Source: an uncultured Bacteroides sp.
Lineage (GTDB): Bacteria; Bacteroidota; Bacteroidia; Bacteroidales; Bacteroidaceae
Length of the DNA stretch: 26,287 bases
Assembly: GCF_910585845.1 (NCBI RefSeq)
Contig: NZ_CAJUHF010000047.1
Span: 1 to 26,287, forward strand
Reading direction: 5' to 3'
In this document: positions 8,346-16,512 of the stretch, one piece after another
Layout: every line of letters begins with the position of its first letter
How positions within the stretch are numbered: the stretch's first letter is position 1
Translations under genes and position numbers: made by a program
Notes under the pieces: generated by a model
What the model saw: only the letters and a program-made list of their open reading frames with translations
Databases searched by the model: none
Told to the model about the DNA's origin: nothing

Positions 8346-9863
8346 TTACTTGGCTTGTTCCATCAGTTTCTTGCCTTTCTCTATCGCCTCTTCGATGGTG
8401 CCTACATTCAGGAAGGCGGACTCGGGCAGATAATCGACTTCACCGTCCAGAATCATCTTGAAGCCCTTGATCGTATCTTCGATGGAGACCATCGTGCCCG
8501 GCACACCCGTAAACTGCTCGGCAACCGCAAAGGGCTGCGACAAGAAACGCTGCACGCGACGCGCACGGTTCACCAAGGTACGGTCTGCGTCCGAGAGCTC
8601 TTCCATGCCAAGGATGGAGATGATGTCCTGCAACTCTTTATTGCGCTGTAGAATCTGCTTCACACGCTGTGCCACCTCATAATGCTCCTGCCCCACGATG
8701 TGCGGGTCGAGAATGCGCGAGGTGGACTCCAACGGGTCGACGGCGGGATAAATGCCCAGTTCCGTAATCTTACGGCTCAAGACAGTCGTCGCGTCCAGAT
8801 GGGTGAACGTAGTGGCAGGGGCAGGGTCGGTCAAGTCGTCGGCAGGCACATAGACCGCCTGTACGGAGGTGATGGAGCCGCTGCGGGTAGAAGTGATGCG
8901 CTCCTGCATGGCACCCATCTCGGTGGCAAGCGTCGGCTGATATCCCACGGCAGAAGGCATACGCCCCAGCAAGGCTGAAACCTCGGAACCGGCTTGTGTG
9001 AAACGGAAGATATTGTCGATGAAGAACAGAATGTCGCGTGAACCGCCCGTCTCGGCACCTTGGTCGCGAAAGGCCTCCGCCACTGTCAGACCGGACAACG
9101 CCACCGACTGACGTGCTCCGGGCGGCTCGTTCATCTGGCCGAATATCAGGGATACTTGGGATTTCTTCACTTCCTCGTAGTCTACCTTGGACAAGTCCCA
9201 GTTGCCCTCCTCCATGCTCTTCTTGAATTCCTCGCCATATCGGATGACGCCAGATTCGATCATCTCGCGGAGCAGGTCATTGCCCTCACGCGTACGCTCG
9301 CCCACGCCGGCAAAGACAGAGAAGCCATGCTGTTTCTTGGCGATATTGTTGATGAGTTCTTGGATGAGCACCGTCTTGCCCACACCAGCACCGCCAAACA
9401 GACCGATCTTACCGCCTTTGCTGTAAGGCTCCAGCAGGTCGATGACCTTGATGCCCGTATAGAGCACTTCCTGAACGGTGGTCAGTTCTTCAAACTTGGG
9501 GGGATCGCGGTGAATGGGATAGGCGCCTGTCCGATCCAGTTCTTTCATGCCGTCGATGGAGTCGCCCACAACGTTCAGCAGACGGCCTTTGATCTGGTCG
9601 CCCACCGGCATGGTGATGGGTCCGCCTGTGGGGTAGACTTTCATTCCCCTTTGCAGGCCGTCGGTGCTGTCCATGGCTACGGTTCTCACTGTATTCTCAC
9701 CGATGTGCTGTTGCACCTCCACGATTAGTGTTCTTCCGTTGGGTCTTTTAATCTCCAATGCGTCGTGGATACTGGGGAGCATCAGTTCTGCGTCCGTACC
9801 CTCGAAATAGACGTCTACTACCGGTCCGATGACTTGGGAGATATGTCCGATTATCTGTGACAT
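8346..9863 (-). CDS. atpD: F1Fo ATP synthase subunit beta
   Basis: This is the catalytic subunit of F1. ATG at 9863 gives MSQIIGHISQVIGPVVDV (505 aa); an upstream TTG two codons earlier is less likely. Walker A GGAGVGKT is at 157-164, the catalytic Glu is in GERTREG (E189), and Walker B is ILFFIDNIFR at about 278-287. The DELSEED-like lever is EELSDAD at about 421-427. An insertion of roughly 20-25 residues (about 205-235, GVIRYGEEFKKSMEEGNWD) precedes SLIFGQMNEPPG; this matches Bacteroidetes betas in my knowledge and is absent from E. coli. It is the first gene of the operon, with a leader of about 200 nt. Confidence 0.98.
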   Translation of the reverse strand: MSQIIGHISQVIGPVVDVYFEGTDAELMLPSIHDALEIKRPNGRTLIVEVQQHIGENTVRTVAMDSTDGLQRGMKVYPTGGPITMPVGDQIKGRLLNVVGDSIDGMKELDRTGAYPIHRDPPKFEELTTVQEVLYTGIKVIDLLEPYSKGGKIGLFGGAGVGKTVLIQELINNIAKKQHGFSVFAGVGERTREGNDLLREMIESGVIRYGEEFKKSMEEGNWDLSKVDYEEVKKSQVSLIFGQMNEPPGARQSVALSGLTVAEAFRDQGAETGGSRDILFFIDNIFRFTQAGSEVSALLGRMPSAVGYQPTLATEMGAMQERITSTRSGSITSVQAVYVPADDLTDPAPATTFTHLDATTVLSRKITELGIYPAVDPLESTSRILDPHIVGQEHYEVAQRVKQILQRNKELQDIISILGMEELSDADRTLVNRARRVQRFLSQPFAVAEQFTGVPGTMVSIEDTIKGFKMILDGEVDYLPESAFLNVGTIEEAIEKGKKLMEQAK

Positions 9864-9874
9864 AGGCAATCTTT

Positions 9875-9940
9875 TTATATGGTTCTTATATAATTCTTAT
9901 ATGGTTATCATATGGTTATCATATAATTCTTATCTGATCT
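9875..9940. repeat. Six 11-bp degenerate tandem repeats in the atp leader
   Basis: Consecutive 11-mers are TTATATGGTTC, TTATATAATTC, TTATATGGTTA, TCATATGGTTA, TCATATAATTC and TTATCTGATCT. They begin 11 bp upstream of the atpD start codon and lie between it and the predicted promoter. The array would be transcribed as AU-rich leader RNA with recurring AACCATAT units. Confidence 0.85.
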
Positions 9941-10068
9941 CTATTTTTCTTATTATCCAGCAGGTCGCGTTTCTTCTATTCTGCCGATATGAGTTTAACA
10001 GATATATTTCTACTTTGTTCAGCCCTAACCTATCTATTTTACATAGAATAGTTATATGAACAACTATG

Positions 10069-10076
10069 CAAATATA
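10069..10076 (-). promoter_or_regulatory. Predicted -7 box for the atp operon
   Basis: The minus strand reads TATATTTG, an exact match to the Bacteroides primary-sigma consensus TAnnTTTG. No good TTTG -33 element is found at the expected spacing, so the call rests on the -7 box and its position. Transcription would start near 10062, leaving a leader of about 200 nt. Confidence 0.5.
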
Positions 10077-10286
10077 GAAAAAACAAGTTGCAGATTACAC
10101 TCTTATAGAACCCTTTGTCTATGAATTATCCTTTTCTGAACTACAAATACTACAATTAGAACAATTGAGCGGACCTCCTTTAACGTTGCTTAAACATTCA
10201 TCAGGACGGGGGAAAGGAATTTTTCTATTCTTCGGGAAATGGGAAAAGGGGAACGACAGACTCTCTTTTTGGAAAAACAAACAAAA

Positions 10287-10355
10287 CAGGCGTGAGCCAT
10301 ACGAAACACACAGATTACATAGAGGAATCCGTGCAGTTCGCGCGACTCACGCCTG
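10287..10355 (-). terminator. 69-nt two-stem hairpin downstream of purT
   Basis: The outer stem is a perfect 10-bp pair (CAGGCGTGAG at 10287-10296 with CTCACGCCTG at 10346-10355). An inner stem pairs 10309-10316 with 10326-10333 (one G-U wobble on the minus strand). On the minus strand it is followed by TTTTGTTTGTTTTT, so it can act as the purT intrinsic terminator. Its size and internal structure also allow a small structured RNA. Confidence 0.65.
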
Positions 10356-10382
10356 AAAAAATAAATACCCGTATAAGAACTT

Positions 10383-10435
10383 ACTTGAATTTCACTTAGA
10401 GTTTCTACTTGAAATTCACCAAGAATTCACTTGAA
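10383..10435. repeat. ACTTGAA repeat cluster
   Basis: ACTTGAA occurs at 10383-10389, 10407-10413 and 10429-10435 (spacing 24 and 22 bp). TTCAC copies lie between the units. It sits about 45 bp past the purT stop. Confidence 0.6.
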
Positions 10436-10478
10436 CCTCTCTCCAAAAGTTCTTTATCTTGCCTTTCACGAAAGGTCA

Positions 10479-11645
10479 TTAGTACACTTCTACCTTCTCT
10501 GCAATGCGTTTCGTCTTATCGCGCAGTGCATCGAGGTCCGAGCCCAGTGGTGCGTAGCACACGACCACTCCCATGCGTCGGTTGACACGTGTTGTGGGCT
10601 TACCGAAGAGGCGGAGGTAAGTGTCCTCTTCCTTTGTCACCTCTTCCAGACCACGGTAGTTGGGGCGTTCCTGGCTGGCGATGGGTGAAAGGATGACGGC
10701 ACTGGCTCCTATGCGCTCCTGTTTGATGGAGGGGATGGGCAGGCCGAGCACGGCGCGCAGATGCAGTTCGAATTCGTTGAGGTTCTGCGTACCGGCCAGT
10801 GTCACCATACCCGTATCGTGCGGACGGGGCGAGAGTTCGGAGAAGTAGACGCCGTTTTCGTGGCTCAGGAAGAATTCCACTCCCCAGATTCCGGCGCCGG
10901 TCAGTGCGCGGGTCACTTTTTCGGCCATCTCCTGCGCCTCTTTCAGGTGGGCAGGGTCGATGTGTGCGGGCTGGAAACTTTCGCGGTAGTCTCCGCCTTT
11001 CTGTACGTGTCCGATGGGGGGGCAGAAGAGTGTGGGACCGTTCTTCTGTGTTACTGTCAGCAGGGTGATTTCGCTGTCGAACTTGATGAATTCTTCGATG
11101 ATCAGCTCTTTGATGTCACCACGGCTTCCGCTGCAACCATATTCCCAGGCGTGTTCCAGTTCGTCGGCGATCTTCACCAGAGACTGGCCTTTGCCGGAGG
11201 AGGACATGAGGGGTTTCACGACGCAGGGGAAACCGATCTTCTCGGCAGCGGCTTTCAGTTCATCGAGGGACTTGGCATAGAAGTAGCGGGCTGTCTTCAG
11301 ACCGAGTTCCTGTGCGGCGAGGTCGCGGATTGCCTTGCGGTTCATGGTGTAGTTGACGGCACGGGCGCTGGGCACTACCTGTATGCCTTCTTTCTCGAAG
11401 TCGTAGAGGCGTTCCGTGCGGATGGCTTCTATCTCGGGCACGATGATGTCGGGCTGATGTTTGCGTACGACACGCTCCAAGGCGTCGCCATCCAACATGC
11501 TGAACACTTCACACTCGTCGGCCACTTGCATGGCTGGCGCTCCGGCATACGAATCGCAGGCTATGACGTATTGTCCTTTGCGTTGGGCTGAAATGACGAA
11601 TTCCTTGCCCAATTCTCCGGAGCCTAACAATAATATCTTCTTCAT
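10479..11645 (-). CDS. purT: Formate-dependent phosphoribosylglycinamide formyltransferase
   Basis: This cytosolic enzyme of purine synthesis makes formyl-GAR from GAR, formate and ATP. At 388 aa it matches the family length. The N-terminal MKKILLLGSGELGKEF is the PreATP-grasp nucleotide motif, and the next domain has PEIEAIRTERLYDFE. The ATP-grasp core has GFPCVVKPLMSSSGKGQS (P-loop-like lid, about 139-156), ELIIEEFIKFDSEITLL and GVEFFLSHENGVYFSELSPRPHDTGMVT (metal-binding Glu residues). The C-terminal domain has GRxxRRMGVV-like NRRMGVVVCYA. ATG at 11645 is 21 bp from a predicted promoter box. It is a single-gene unit flanked by non-coding DNA. Confidence 0.97.
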   Translation of the reverse strand: MKKILLLGSGELGKEFVISAQRKGQYVIACDSYAGAPAMQVADECEVFSMLDGDALERVVRKHQPDIIVPEIEAIRTERLYDFEKEGIQVVPSARAVNYTMNRKAIRDLAAQELGLKTARYFYAKSLDELKAAAEKIGFPCVVKPLMSSSGKGQSLVKIADELEHAWEYGCSGSRGDIKELIIEEFIKFDSEITLLTVTQKNGPTLFCPPIGHVQKGGDYRESFQPAHIDPAHLKEAQEMAEKVTRALTGAGIWGVEFFLSHENGVYFSELSPRPHDTGMVTLAGTQNLNEFELHLRAVLGLPIPSIKQERIGASAVILSPIASQERPNYRGLEEVTKEEDTYLRLFGKPTTRVNRRMGVVVCYAPLGSDLDALRDKTKRIAEKVEVY

Positions 11646-12271
11646 CTTTGCTATGTGTTTATATTTCGTGCTACAAATGTACAGAAAAAAACAGTTTTCC
11701 CTCGTTTTCAGGCTAAAAAATCGGGGGAATAAGTTTTTTTAGTCGTCGGGAGGCGGGGAGACGGGACGAAAGACGCAAGCGATGGAATTACGGGAGACGG
11801 AGGCAGGAAGTGCGAAAGACATAGGCGGGAAATGCGAAAGACGGGGGACGATAGGCTGCGGGAGACTGGGTCTGTGCGGACACACAAAATCATAATGCCA
11901 CTATAACGCAGGCAGAAAACAGGTGATTAACGTTCCGTAACACCATCGGGCCAATGTGTTAACATTACGGCGCCACTCTGACGCCACTCTACCGCCACTT
12001 CTTAGGAACGGAGCTACATCGGAGCCACAACGGAGGCAGAGCGAAGGCAGAGTGGCGGAAAAACAACGAAAATACAACGGCAAAACGGCAAAAAAACAGC
12101 CGGAGCATTAAGTTTATTTAACCGGTTTCCGTGAACCGTTTTTCGGGAAGAAGCCGGAAAGGATGTAGGATGAAGCCGGAAACGATGCAAGCAGAAGTCA
12201 GAAACGCCGCGAGCGGAAGGGCAGGAACAAAGGCGCATACCCGGATTTCGCCCCCGCCCCGCCACGGCGCA
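11646..12271. other. Gene-free, repeat-rich stretch between purT and the DUF58 gene
   Basis: Apart from the purT promoter, no gene is supported. 11741-11880 is purine-rich on the plus strand with degenerate units such as GCGAAAGAC (about 11817 and 11836) and GGGAGAC. 11930-12060 holds several inverted motifs: CCGTAACAC against GTGTT...ACGG, and GCCACTCT copies against AGAGTGGC. Short minus-strand frames here have arginine/proline/serine-rich compositions typical of chance frames. Confidence 0.6.
11674..11681 (-). promoter_or_regulatory. Predicted -7 box for purT
   Basis: The minus strand reads TACATTTG, an exact TAnnTTTG match, 28 bp upstream of the purT ATG. No clear TTTG -33 box is found at 19-21 bp. 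Transcription would begin near 11667. Confidence 0.5.
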
Positions 12272-13582
12272 TCAGAACATCTGCCTTGACTTCATCTCCA
12301 GGTATTTGTTGATTACATCTATCGAAAGGTTGTCGGGCGTGGTCAGCAGCGCACAGATGCCGTGCTGTTGAAGCATGGAGACGATAAGCCGCTTCTCGAC
12401 GATGAATTTCTCGGCAATCACATGACGGTAGTAACCCTCCGTGTCCTGTGCCGGCGCGGTCGCGTACTCCTTCAGGTCCGCATCCTCGAAGAAGACCACA
12501 AGCAGCCGGTGCCGGCGGTTCAGTTGCTGCAAGTAGGCCAGCTGGCGGTTCATGCTCTTCAGGCCGAAGAAATTGGTGTACAGCACCAACAGGCTGCGCT
12601 TCGCCACGTGCTTGTCCAGATGCACGCAAAGCGACGAGAAGTCCGTCTCGCCGAAAGTGGCCTGCTGCGCATAGAGCCCCTCGAGCAGCGCCTGCATGTG
12701 GCCCGGACGCCGCGAAGCCGGAACGAACGTGTCGAAACGGGCGTCGAACGTCACCAACCCCGCGCGGTCTTCCCGCCGCATGGCGACGTACGAGAGCACC
12801 AGAGAGGCGTTTATCGCATAATCCAGCAGCGTCATCCCGCGGAAAGCCTGCTGCATCACCCTCCCCTTGTCGATCACATTATATATCTGCTGCGAACGTT
12901 CGTCCTGATAGACGTTCACCATCAGCTCGTGCCGGCGGGCGCTTGCCTTCCAGTTTATCGTGCGATAGTCGTCCCCCTTCACGTACTCCTTTATCTGCTC
13001 GAACTCCGTATGATGTCCCACCCTGCGGATGCGCTTGATGCCCATCTCCGTCAGGTTGTCGCTCACGGCGAGCAGTTCATAGTGGCGGAGCATCAGATAA
13101 GAGGGATATACCTTGACCGAGAACGGCTCCCCGCACGTGTACCTGCGCGAAATCAGCCCTATCCTGCCACGGACGAACACTCTTATCCTGCCGAAGTCGT
13201 ACCGTCCCCGGCTCGTCGGGCGCAACTGATAGCTGAACGTCTTCCCCTCACAGGCCCGCAGCCTGGCCCGGAAACAGGTGTCGCGCTGCTGAAACACGAA
13301 CGGAATCTCATCCACCACCTCCACGGACACTGCATACGGATAGCTGCTCTCCACCCGCACGCGTACGTCGTTCGCATCGCCATTAGAAAAACGGTCGGCA
13401 CACTGGCGGAATGCCCTGATGCCCCGCTGGCGATAGAGCACATAGCCGTCTGCCAGCAGCAGAAGGCAAAGCACAAACACTCCCCCCTGCCCCAGCACGA
13501 ACAACGGGAAAAACGCCTGCCCGCCGCCCAGCAAGAGGACAGTCAGGATAAGGGCGATATAGAAACGGCGCGTCAGAATCAT
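12272..13582 (-). CDS. DUF58 family protein (vWA-like domain, membrane-anchored)
   Basis: This protein is 436 aa. Two hydrophobic segments at the N-terminus (about 8-25 and 29-46) anchor it. A beta-rich region follows, then the DUF58 signature EFEQIKEYVKGDDYRTINWKASAR (about 192-215). A degenerate von Willebrand A fold has DKGRVM in place of the DxSxS metal site, then VTFDARFDTFVPA and LVLYTNFFGL. DUF58 proteins are nearly always encoded beside MoxR ATPases and are thought to be their partners; the substrate is unknown. The ATG overlaps the MoxR stop by 4 bp (ATGA), indicating coupled translation. It is the last gene of the six-gene unit. No convincing terminator is seen after it. Confidence 0.9.
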   Translation of the reverse strand: MILTRRFYIALILTVLLLGGGQAFFPLFVLGQGGVFVLCLLLLADGYVLYRQRGIRAFRQCADRFSNGDANDVRVRVESSYPYAVSVEVVDEIPFVFQQRDTCFRARLRACEGKTFSYQLRPTSRGRYDFGRIRVFVRGRIGLISRRYTCGEPFSVKVYPSYLMLRHYELLAVSDNLTEMGIKRIRRVGHHTEFEQIKEYVKGDDYRTINWKASARRHELMVNVYQDERSQQIYNVIDKGRVMQQAFRGMTLLDYAINASLVLSYVAMRREDRAGLVTFDARFDTFVPASRRPGHMQALLEGLYAQQATFGETDFSSLCVHLDKHVAKRSLLVLYTNFFGLKSMNRQLAYLQQLNRRHRLLVVFFEDADLKEYATAPAQDTEGYYRHVIAEKFIVEKRLIVSMLQQHGICALLTTPDNLSIDVINKYLEMKSRQMF

Positions 13583-14553
13583 TTCGGCACTTCTACCTTG
13601 TCTATCAATCGTTGGGTCACTTTCACCGGAGAATATCCCTCCATCTCAGCCTCCGCATTCAGGATAAGGCGGTGCTGGAGTACGTTCGGTGCGACGAACT
13701 TGATGTCTTCCGGCGTCACGAAATCGCGCCCTTGCAGCAGGGCGTATGCCTTCGATGCCTGTAGCATGGCCACGGACGCACGAGGAGAGGCTCCCAGATA
13801 GACCGCCTTGCTTGTACGCGTCTGCTGCACGATCAGGGCGATGTATTGCAGCAGTGTCCTGTCCACGAACACCTGCTTCGTCAGGCTGCGGAGCGAGAGG
13901 AGTTCTTCTTTCGTGATGGCGGGGGCGATGTCCTCTAACTTCACGAGCGCGGCATTCGTGTGATGGCGTTCCAGTATGTCCACTTCCTCCTCCAGCGAAG
14001 GATAGCCCATCGTTATCTTCATCAGGAAACGGTCGAGCTGTGCCTCGGGCAGCTTGTAGGTGCCCTCCTGCTCCACGGGGTTCTGCGTGGCAAGAATCGT
14101 GTAAAGCGCTCCCATCGGATAGGTGGTTCCGTCGATGCTTGCCTGACGCTCTTCCATCACTTCGAACAGGGCGGCCTGTGTCTTTGCCGGGGCACGGTTG
14201 ATTTCGTCCACCAGGATGACCTCGGCAAACAGGGGTCCCCGATGAAAGTCGAAGTCATTGGTCTTCATGTTGAACACCGTGGTGCCCAGCACGTCGCTCG
14301 GCATCAGGTCCGGCGTGAACTGTACGCGACTGAAATCGGCATCTATCAACCGGGCTACGAGGCGCGCCAGCAAGGTCTTCGCCACTCCCGGCACGCCTTC
14401 TATCAGCACATGCCCGTCGGCGAGGATGGCGGTCAGCAGCAGGTCCACCGTCTGTTCCTGTCCCACGACGACAGAAGCGATCCTGTCCCGCAACTCTTGT
14501 ATCTTCCCGGAAAAGAAGGTCAAATCGACCCGTTGTTCTCTATTCTCTTCCAT
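13579..14553 (-). CDS. MoxR family AAA+ ATPase
   Basis: This is a 324-aa AAA+ ATPase, the usual MoxR length. Walker A GVPGVAKT is at 53-60, Walker B VILVDEINRAP with D116/E117, sensor 1 ILATQNPVEQEGTY at about 153-165, and arginine-finger region LPEAQLDRFLMK at 168-179. The C-terminal lid has YLGASPRASVAMLQASKA. MoxR proteins act as chaperone-like ATPases that mature or activate vWA-domain partners; here the adjacent DUF58 protein is the likely partner (inference). The ATG at 14553 follows a 52-bp gap holding a tandem repeat. Cytosolic. Confidence 0.96.
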   Translation of the reverse strand: MEENREQRVDLTFFSGKIQELRDRIASVVVGQEQTVDLLLTAILADGHVLIEGVPGVAKTLLARLVARLIDADFSRVQFTPDLMPSDVLGTTVFNMKTNDFDFHRGPLFAEVILVDEINRAPAKTQAALFEVMEERQASIDGTTYPMGALYTILATQNPVEQEGTYKLPEAQLDRFLMKITMGYPSLEEEVDILERHHTNAALVKLEDIAPAITKEELLSLRSLTKQVFVDRTLLQYIALIVQQTRTSKAVYLGASPRASVAMLQASKAYALLQGRDFVTPEDIKFVAPNVLQHRLILNAEAEMEGYSPVKVTQRLIDKVEVPK

Positions 14554-14568
14554 AAATCTATTTTTATA

Positions 14569-14631
14569 TGTGACTAAGTATTCGTTAGATGTGACTGATT
14601 ATTCGTTAGATGTGACTGATTATCTCATTCA
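14569..14631. repeat. Three 21-bp tandem repeats across the DUF4350 stop codon
   Basis: Units at 14569-14589, 14590-14610 and 14611-14631 share TGTGACTnA and TATTCGTTAGA-like halves; the first two differ at two positions. The outermost unit encodes the last residues of the DUF4350 protein. The middle one contains its stop codon, and the one nearest MoxR is non-coding. Confidence 0.85.
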
Positions 14632-15889
14632 TCTTGTCTATGTAAGATTTCATCTGCTCATCGGACACAGCGAATCCGCCATAGACCACCGGTCTGACTG
14701 CACGGATGAAGTTCGTTATCTCCTCCTCGTCCATCCCGGTCTTTCGGGCAATCCGGCGGAAAGAGTGCGCGTCGTCCGCCACTTCTTCTATATCTACCTG
14801 AATCTCCCTGCGCAGCTCTTCGGCAAAGTAGAGATACTTCTTGCGCAGCAGGTCGGCATGGTCCTTCCGCTGGAAGTAGAGGGTGCCTATCAGCTCTACG
14901 AACTCCAGCGTCTTGTTCGCAGGCGGACGCACAACGGGTATGGCGCGCTGCCTCCTTCGTGCCGTGAACAGCATGAAGAGCAGTATCCCCAAAAGGCTCA
15001 GATGCAACGCCCAGCGCAACGGCCGCTGCGAAAGGAAGTAGCGTAAAGGAGACACCTGCTTCGATGCCGCCTGATTCATGTAAGCCTCCGTGCGCACAAT
15101 CGGCAGTTCCCCCATCTGCGAGAGCAGGCGGAAAAGGTATGTGGCGTTTCCTCCATCCAGCACACCGTAGTTGGTGAAAATCAGTGGCGTGGACACCAGT
15201 ATAACCTCCCCTTTCCCCCACGGATAGGACATGGCCACCGGAGTATTAAGGATAGTATCTTGTACAGGCACATATACCTCATCTTCCGTCTGCGTATACC
15301 CTGCATCCACCACGCACTCTTTCACCGCCAGTATCTTCACCGGCAGCGCAAGCGAATCGAGGTAGAAAGTCGAACCGCACAACTGCGGATAGAAGTAGAA
15401 TTTCTGCCGGGGATATACCGCAGAATCTCCTATCCAGCAGAGGCTGTCCCGCTGCTGCTGCGAAGTGGCATAATTCTTCAGGGCTTGAAAATTAAAATAG
15501 GAGTAACCTTCTCTGAACCTCAATGTGTCATGCAACTTATTATTATACCAGGTGGAAGAGAGCATGATCTTGTTTCCACGTTCCGCCATCTCCAGCAGGG
15601 CATCGACGTCCACATCGGAGAGCATGCGCCGGTCCGCAACGGCCAAGATACCGCGGCAAGACGTAGTGTCGCCCTGCGCCATCTGATAGAAAGTCTCCCG
15701 CGACAAGGAGTAACCCCTCGGCAGCGATGCCGACAAAAGGCTGTCGAACACGGCGCAACCGAAAGGCTGCTTGTCGTAATGGGAAAAAGTCGGTTCCCAC
15801 ACGAACTTCTTCGGCAGGCGGCACTCCAACGCGAACATCAGCAGAAGGAAAATGACATTCCCTACCACAAACCAGCGGCTACCTTTCAT
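14606..15889 (-). CDS. DUF4350-like membrane-anchored protein
   Basis: This protein is 427 aa. A signal-anchor helix lies at about 6-22 (FVVGNVIFLLLMFALEC). A domain of about 250 residues follows that reads like the DUF4350/GATase-like fold: ILAVADRRMLSDVDVDALLEMAERGNKIMLSS, then PVAMSYPWGKGEVILVSTPLIFTNYGVLDG. A second membrane helix is at about 295-310 (WALHLSLLGILLFMLF), and a C-terminal cytosolic helical region of about 110 residues ends the protein. Both faces of the membrane are therefore sampled. Function unknown; homologues co-occur with MoxR, DUF58 and DUF4129 genes. The ATG overlaps the DUF4129 stop by 4 bp. The 3' end overlaps a tandem repeat. Confidence 0.85.
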   Translation of the reverse strand: MKGSRWFVVGNVIFLLLMFALECRLPKKFVWEPTFSHYDKQPFGCAVFDSLLSASLPRGYSLSRETFYQMAQGDTTSCRGILAVADRRMLSDVDVDALLEMAERGNKIMLSSTWYNNKLHDTLRFREGYSYFNFQALKNYATSQQQRDSLCWIGDSAVYPRQKFYFYPQLCGSTFYLDSLALPVKILAVKECVVDAGYTQTEDEVYVPVQDTILNTPVAMSYPWGKGEVILVSTPLIFTNYGVLDGGNATYLFRLLSQMGELPIVRTEAYMNQAASKQVSPLRYFLSQRPLRWALHLSLLGILLFMLFTARRRQRAIPVVRPPANKTLEFVELIGTLYFQRKDHADLLRKKYLYFAEELRREIQVDIEEVADDAHSFRRIARKTGMDEEEITNFIRAVRPVVYGGFAVSDEQMKSYIDKMNEIISHI

Positions 15890-16500
15890 GAGGCACCTCC
15901 TTTCTGCACTTCATCCTGCAAGGAGCGCATGGTGCGGAACAAGGTCTCGTCCGCCTCAAAATTGCCATAGCGCACGCGCAGGAAGTGATGGGTCAACTGC
16001 CGGAAGGCGGGAGACTTCACTTCATAGATGTATTGCGTGGGTGTCTTATAGAGTTGCCAGTCGATGCGCCCTTCCTCATTAAGCCGCTTCAGCGTTTGCA
16101 GATACAGCAGCCGCACAGCTTCCCTATAGTCTCCGCGCGACAAGGCCGCGTCTATGGCTCCGGCAAAGTCCACCCCATAAATGGTATCCTCTGCCACCGT
16201 ATAGGGCAACCCGTCCTTGCGGGAATACACAAACAGCCCCGGATGCTTCCGGTAGACAAACCAACCTATCAGTACAAGCAGGAGGATAGCGATGCCTATC
16301 AGGATGAGTTCCGAGTTTTCTGCGACAAAGCCGTTGCCGAAAATCTTCGTCATGACTTTCGCAAACCATCGGTTGAAGCTCTCGAGCAGGTTGATGTCGG
16401 GAGCTATCAACTCACGATTGTAGTCATACGCCGCATCAGCCTGCCACATGGCAAGCTGCGCGGTGTCGCAAATCAATGTATCGGCCGGAGAAGAAGTCAT
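15886..16500 (-). CDS. DUF4129-like membrane protein
   Basis: This protein is 204 aa. It has one central membrane helix at about 65-83 (LILIGIAILLLVLIGWFVY). The N-terminal part is probably extracytoplasmic (AYDYNRELIAPDINLLESFNRW). The cytosolic C-terminal domain has the DUF4129 pattern: AALSRGDYREAVRLLYLQTLKRLNEEGRIDW, then KTPTQYIYEV and a final FRTMRSLQDEVQK helix. DUF4129 domains are often attached to transglutaminase-like enzymes in MoxR clusters; no transglutaminase domain is present here. ATG at 16500 lies 12 bp after the upstream stop. Confidence 0.85.
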   Translation of the reverse strand: MTSSPADTLICDTAQLAMWQADAAYDYNRELIAPDINLLESFNRWFAKVMTKIFGNGFVAENSELILIGIAILLLVLIGWFVYRKHPGLFVYSRKDGLPYTVAEDTIYGVDFAGAIDAALSRGDYREAVRLLYLQTLKRLNEEGRIDWQLYKTPTQYIYEVKSPAFRQLTHHFLRVRYGNFEADETLFRTMRSLQDEVQKGGAS

Positions 16501-16512
16501 CCACTCCCGCGT

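Larger units (their letters stand above)
9864..10478. other. Intergenic region between atpD and purT
   Basis: No gene is supported here. Reading away from atpD, the region contains the 11-bp repeat array, AT-rich leader sequence, a predicted -7 box at 10069-10076, a 69-nt hairpin at 10287-10355, and a set of ACTTGAA repeats just after the purT stop. Short open frames on the plus strand have no recognisable features. Confidence 0.7.

Noticed and set aside
9875..9940. The 11-bp repeat array as a CRISPR array
   Set aside because: Units are directly adjacent with no spacers, only 11 bp long, and no cas genes are present.
11708..12265. Short minus-strand frames downstream of the DUF58 gene
   Set aside because: Composition follows the repeat-rich DNA; there are no convincing start sites or motifs, and the last overlaps the Arg-rich shadow of the region.
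12362..13801. A 479-residue plus-strand open frame opposite the DUF58 and MoxR genes
   Set aside because: Length is due to the GC-rich codon usage of the sense genes; the translation shows no domain, and the antisense genes carry clear conserved motifs.
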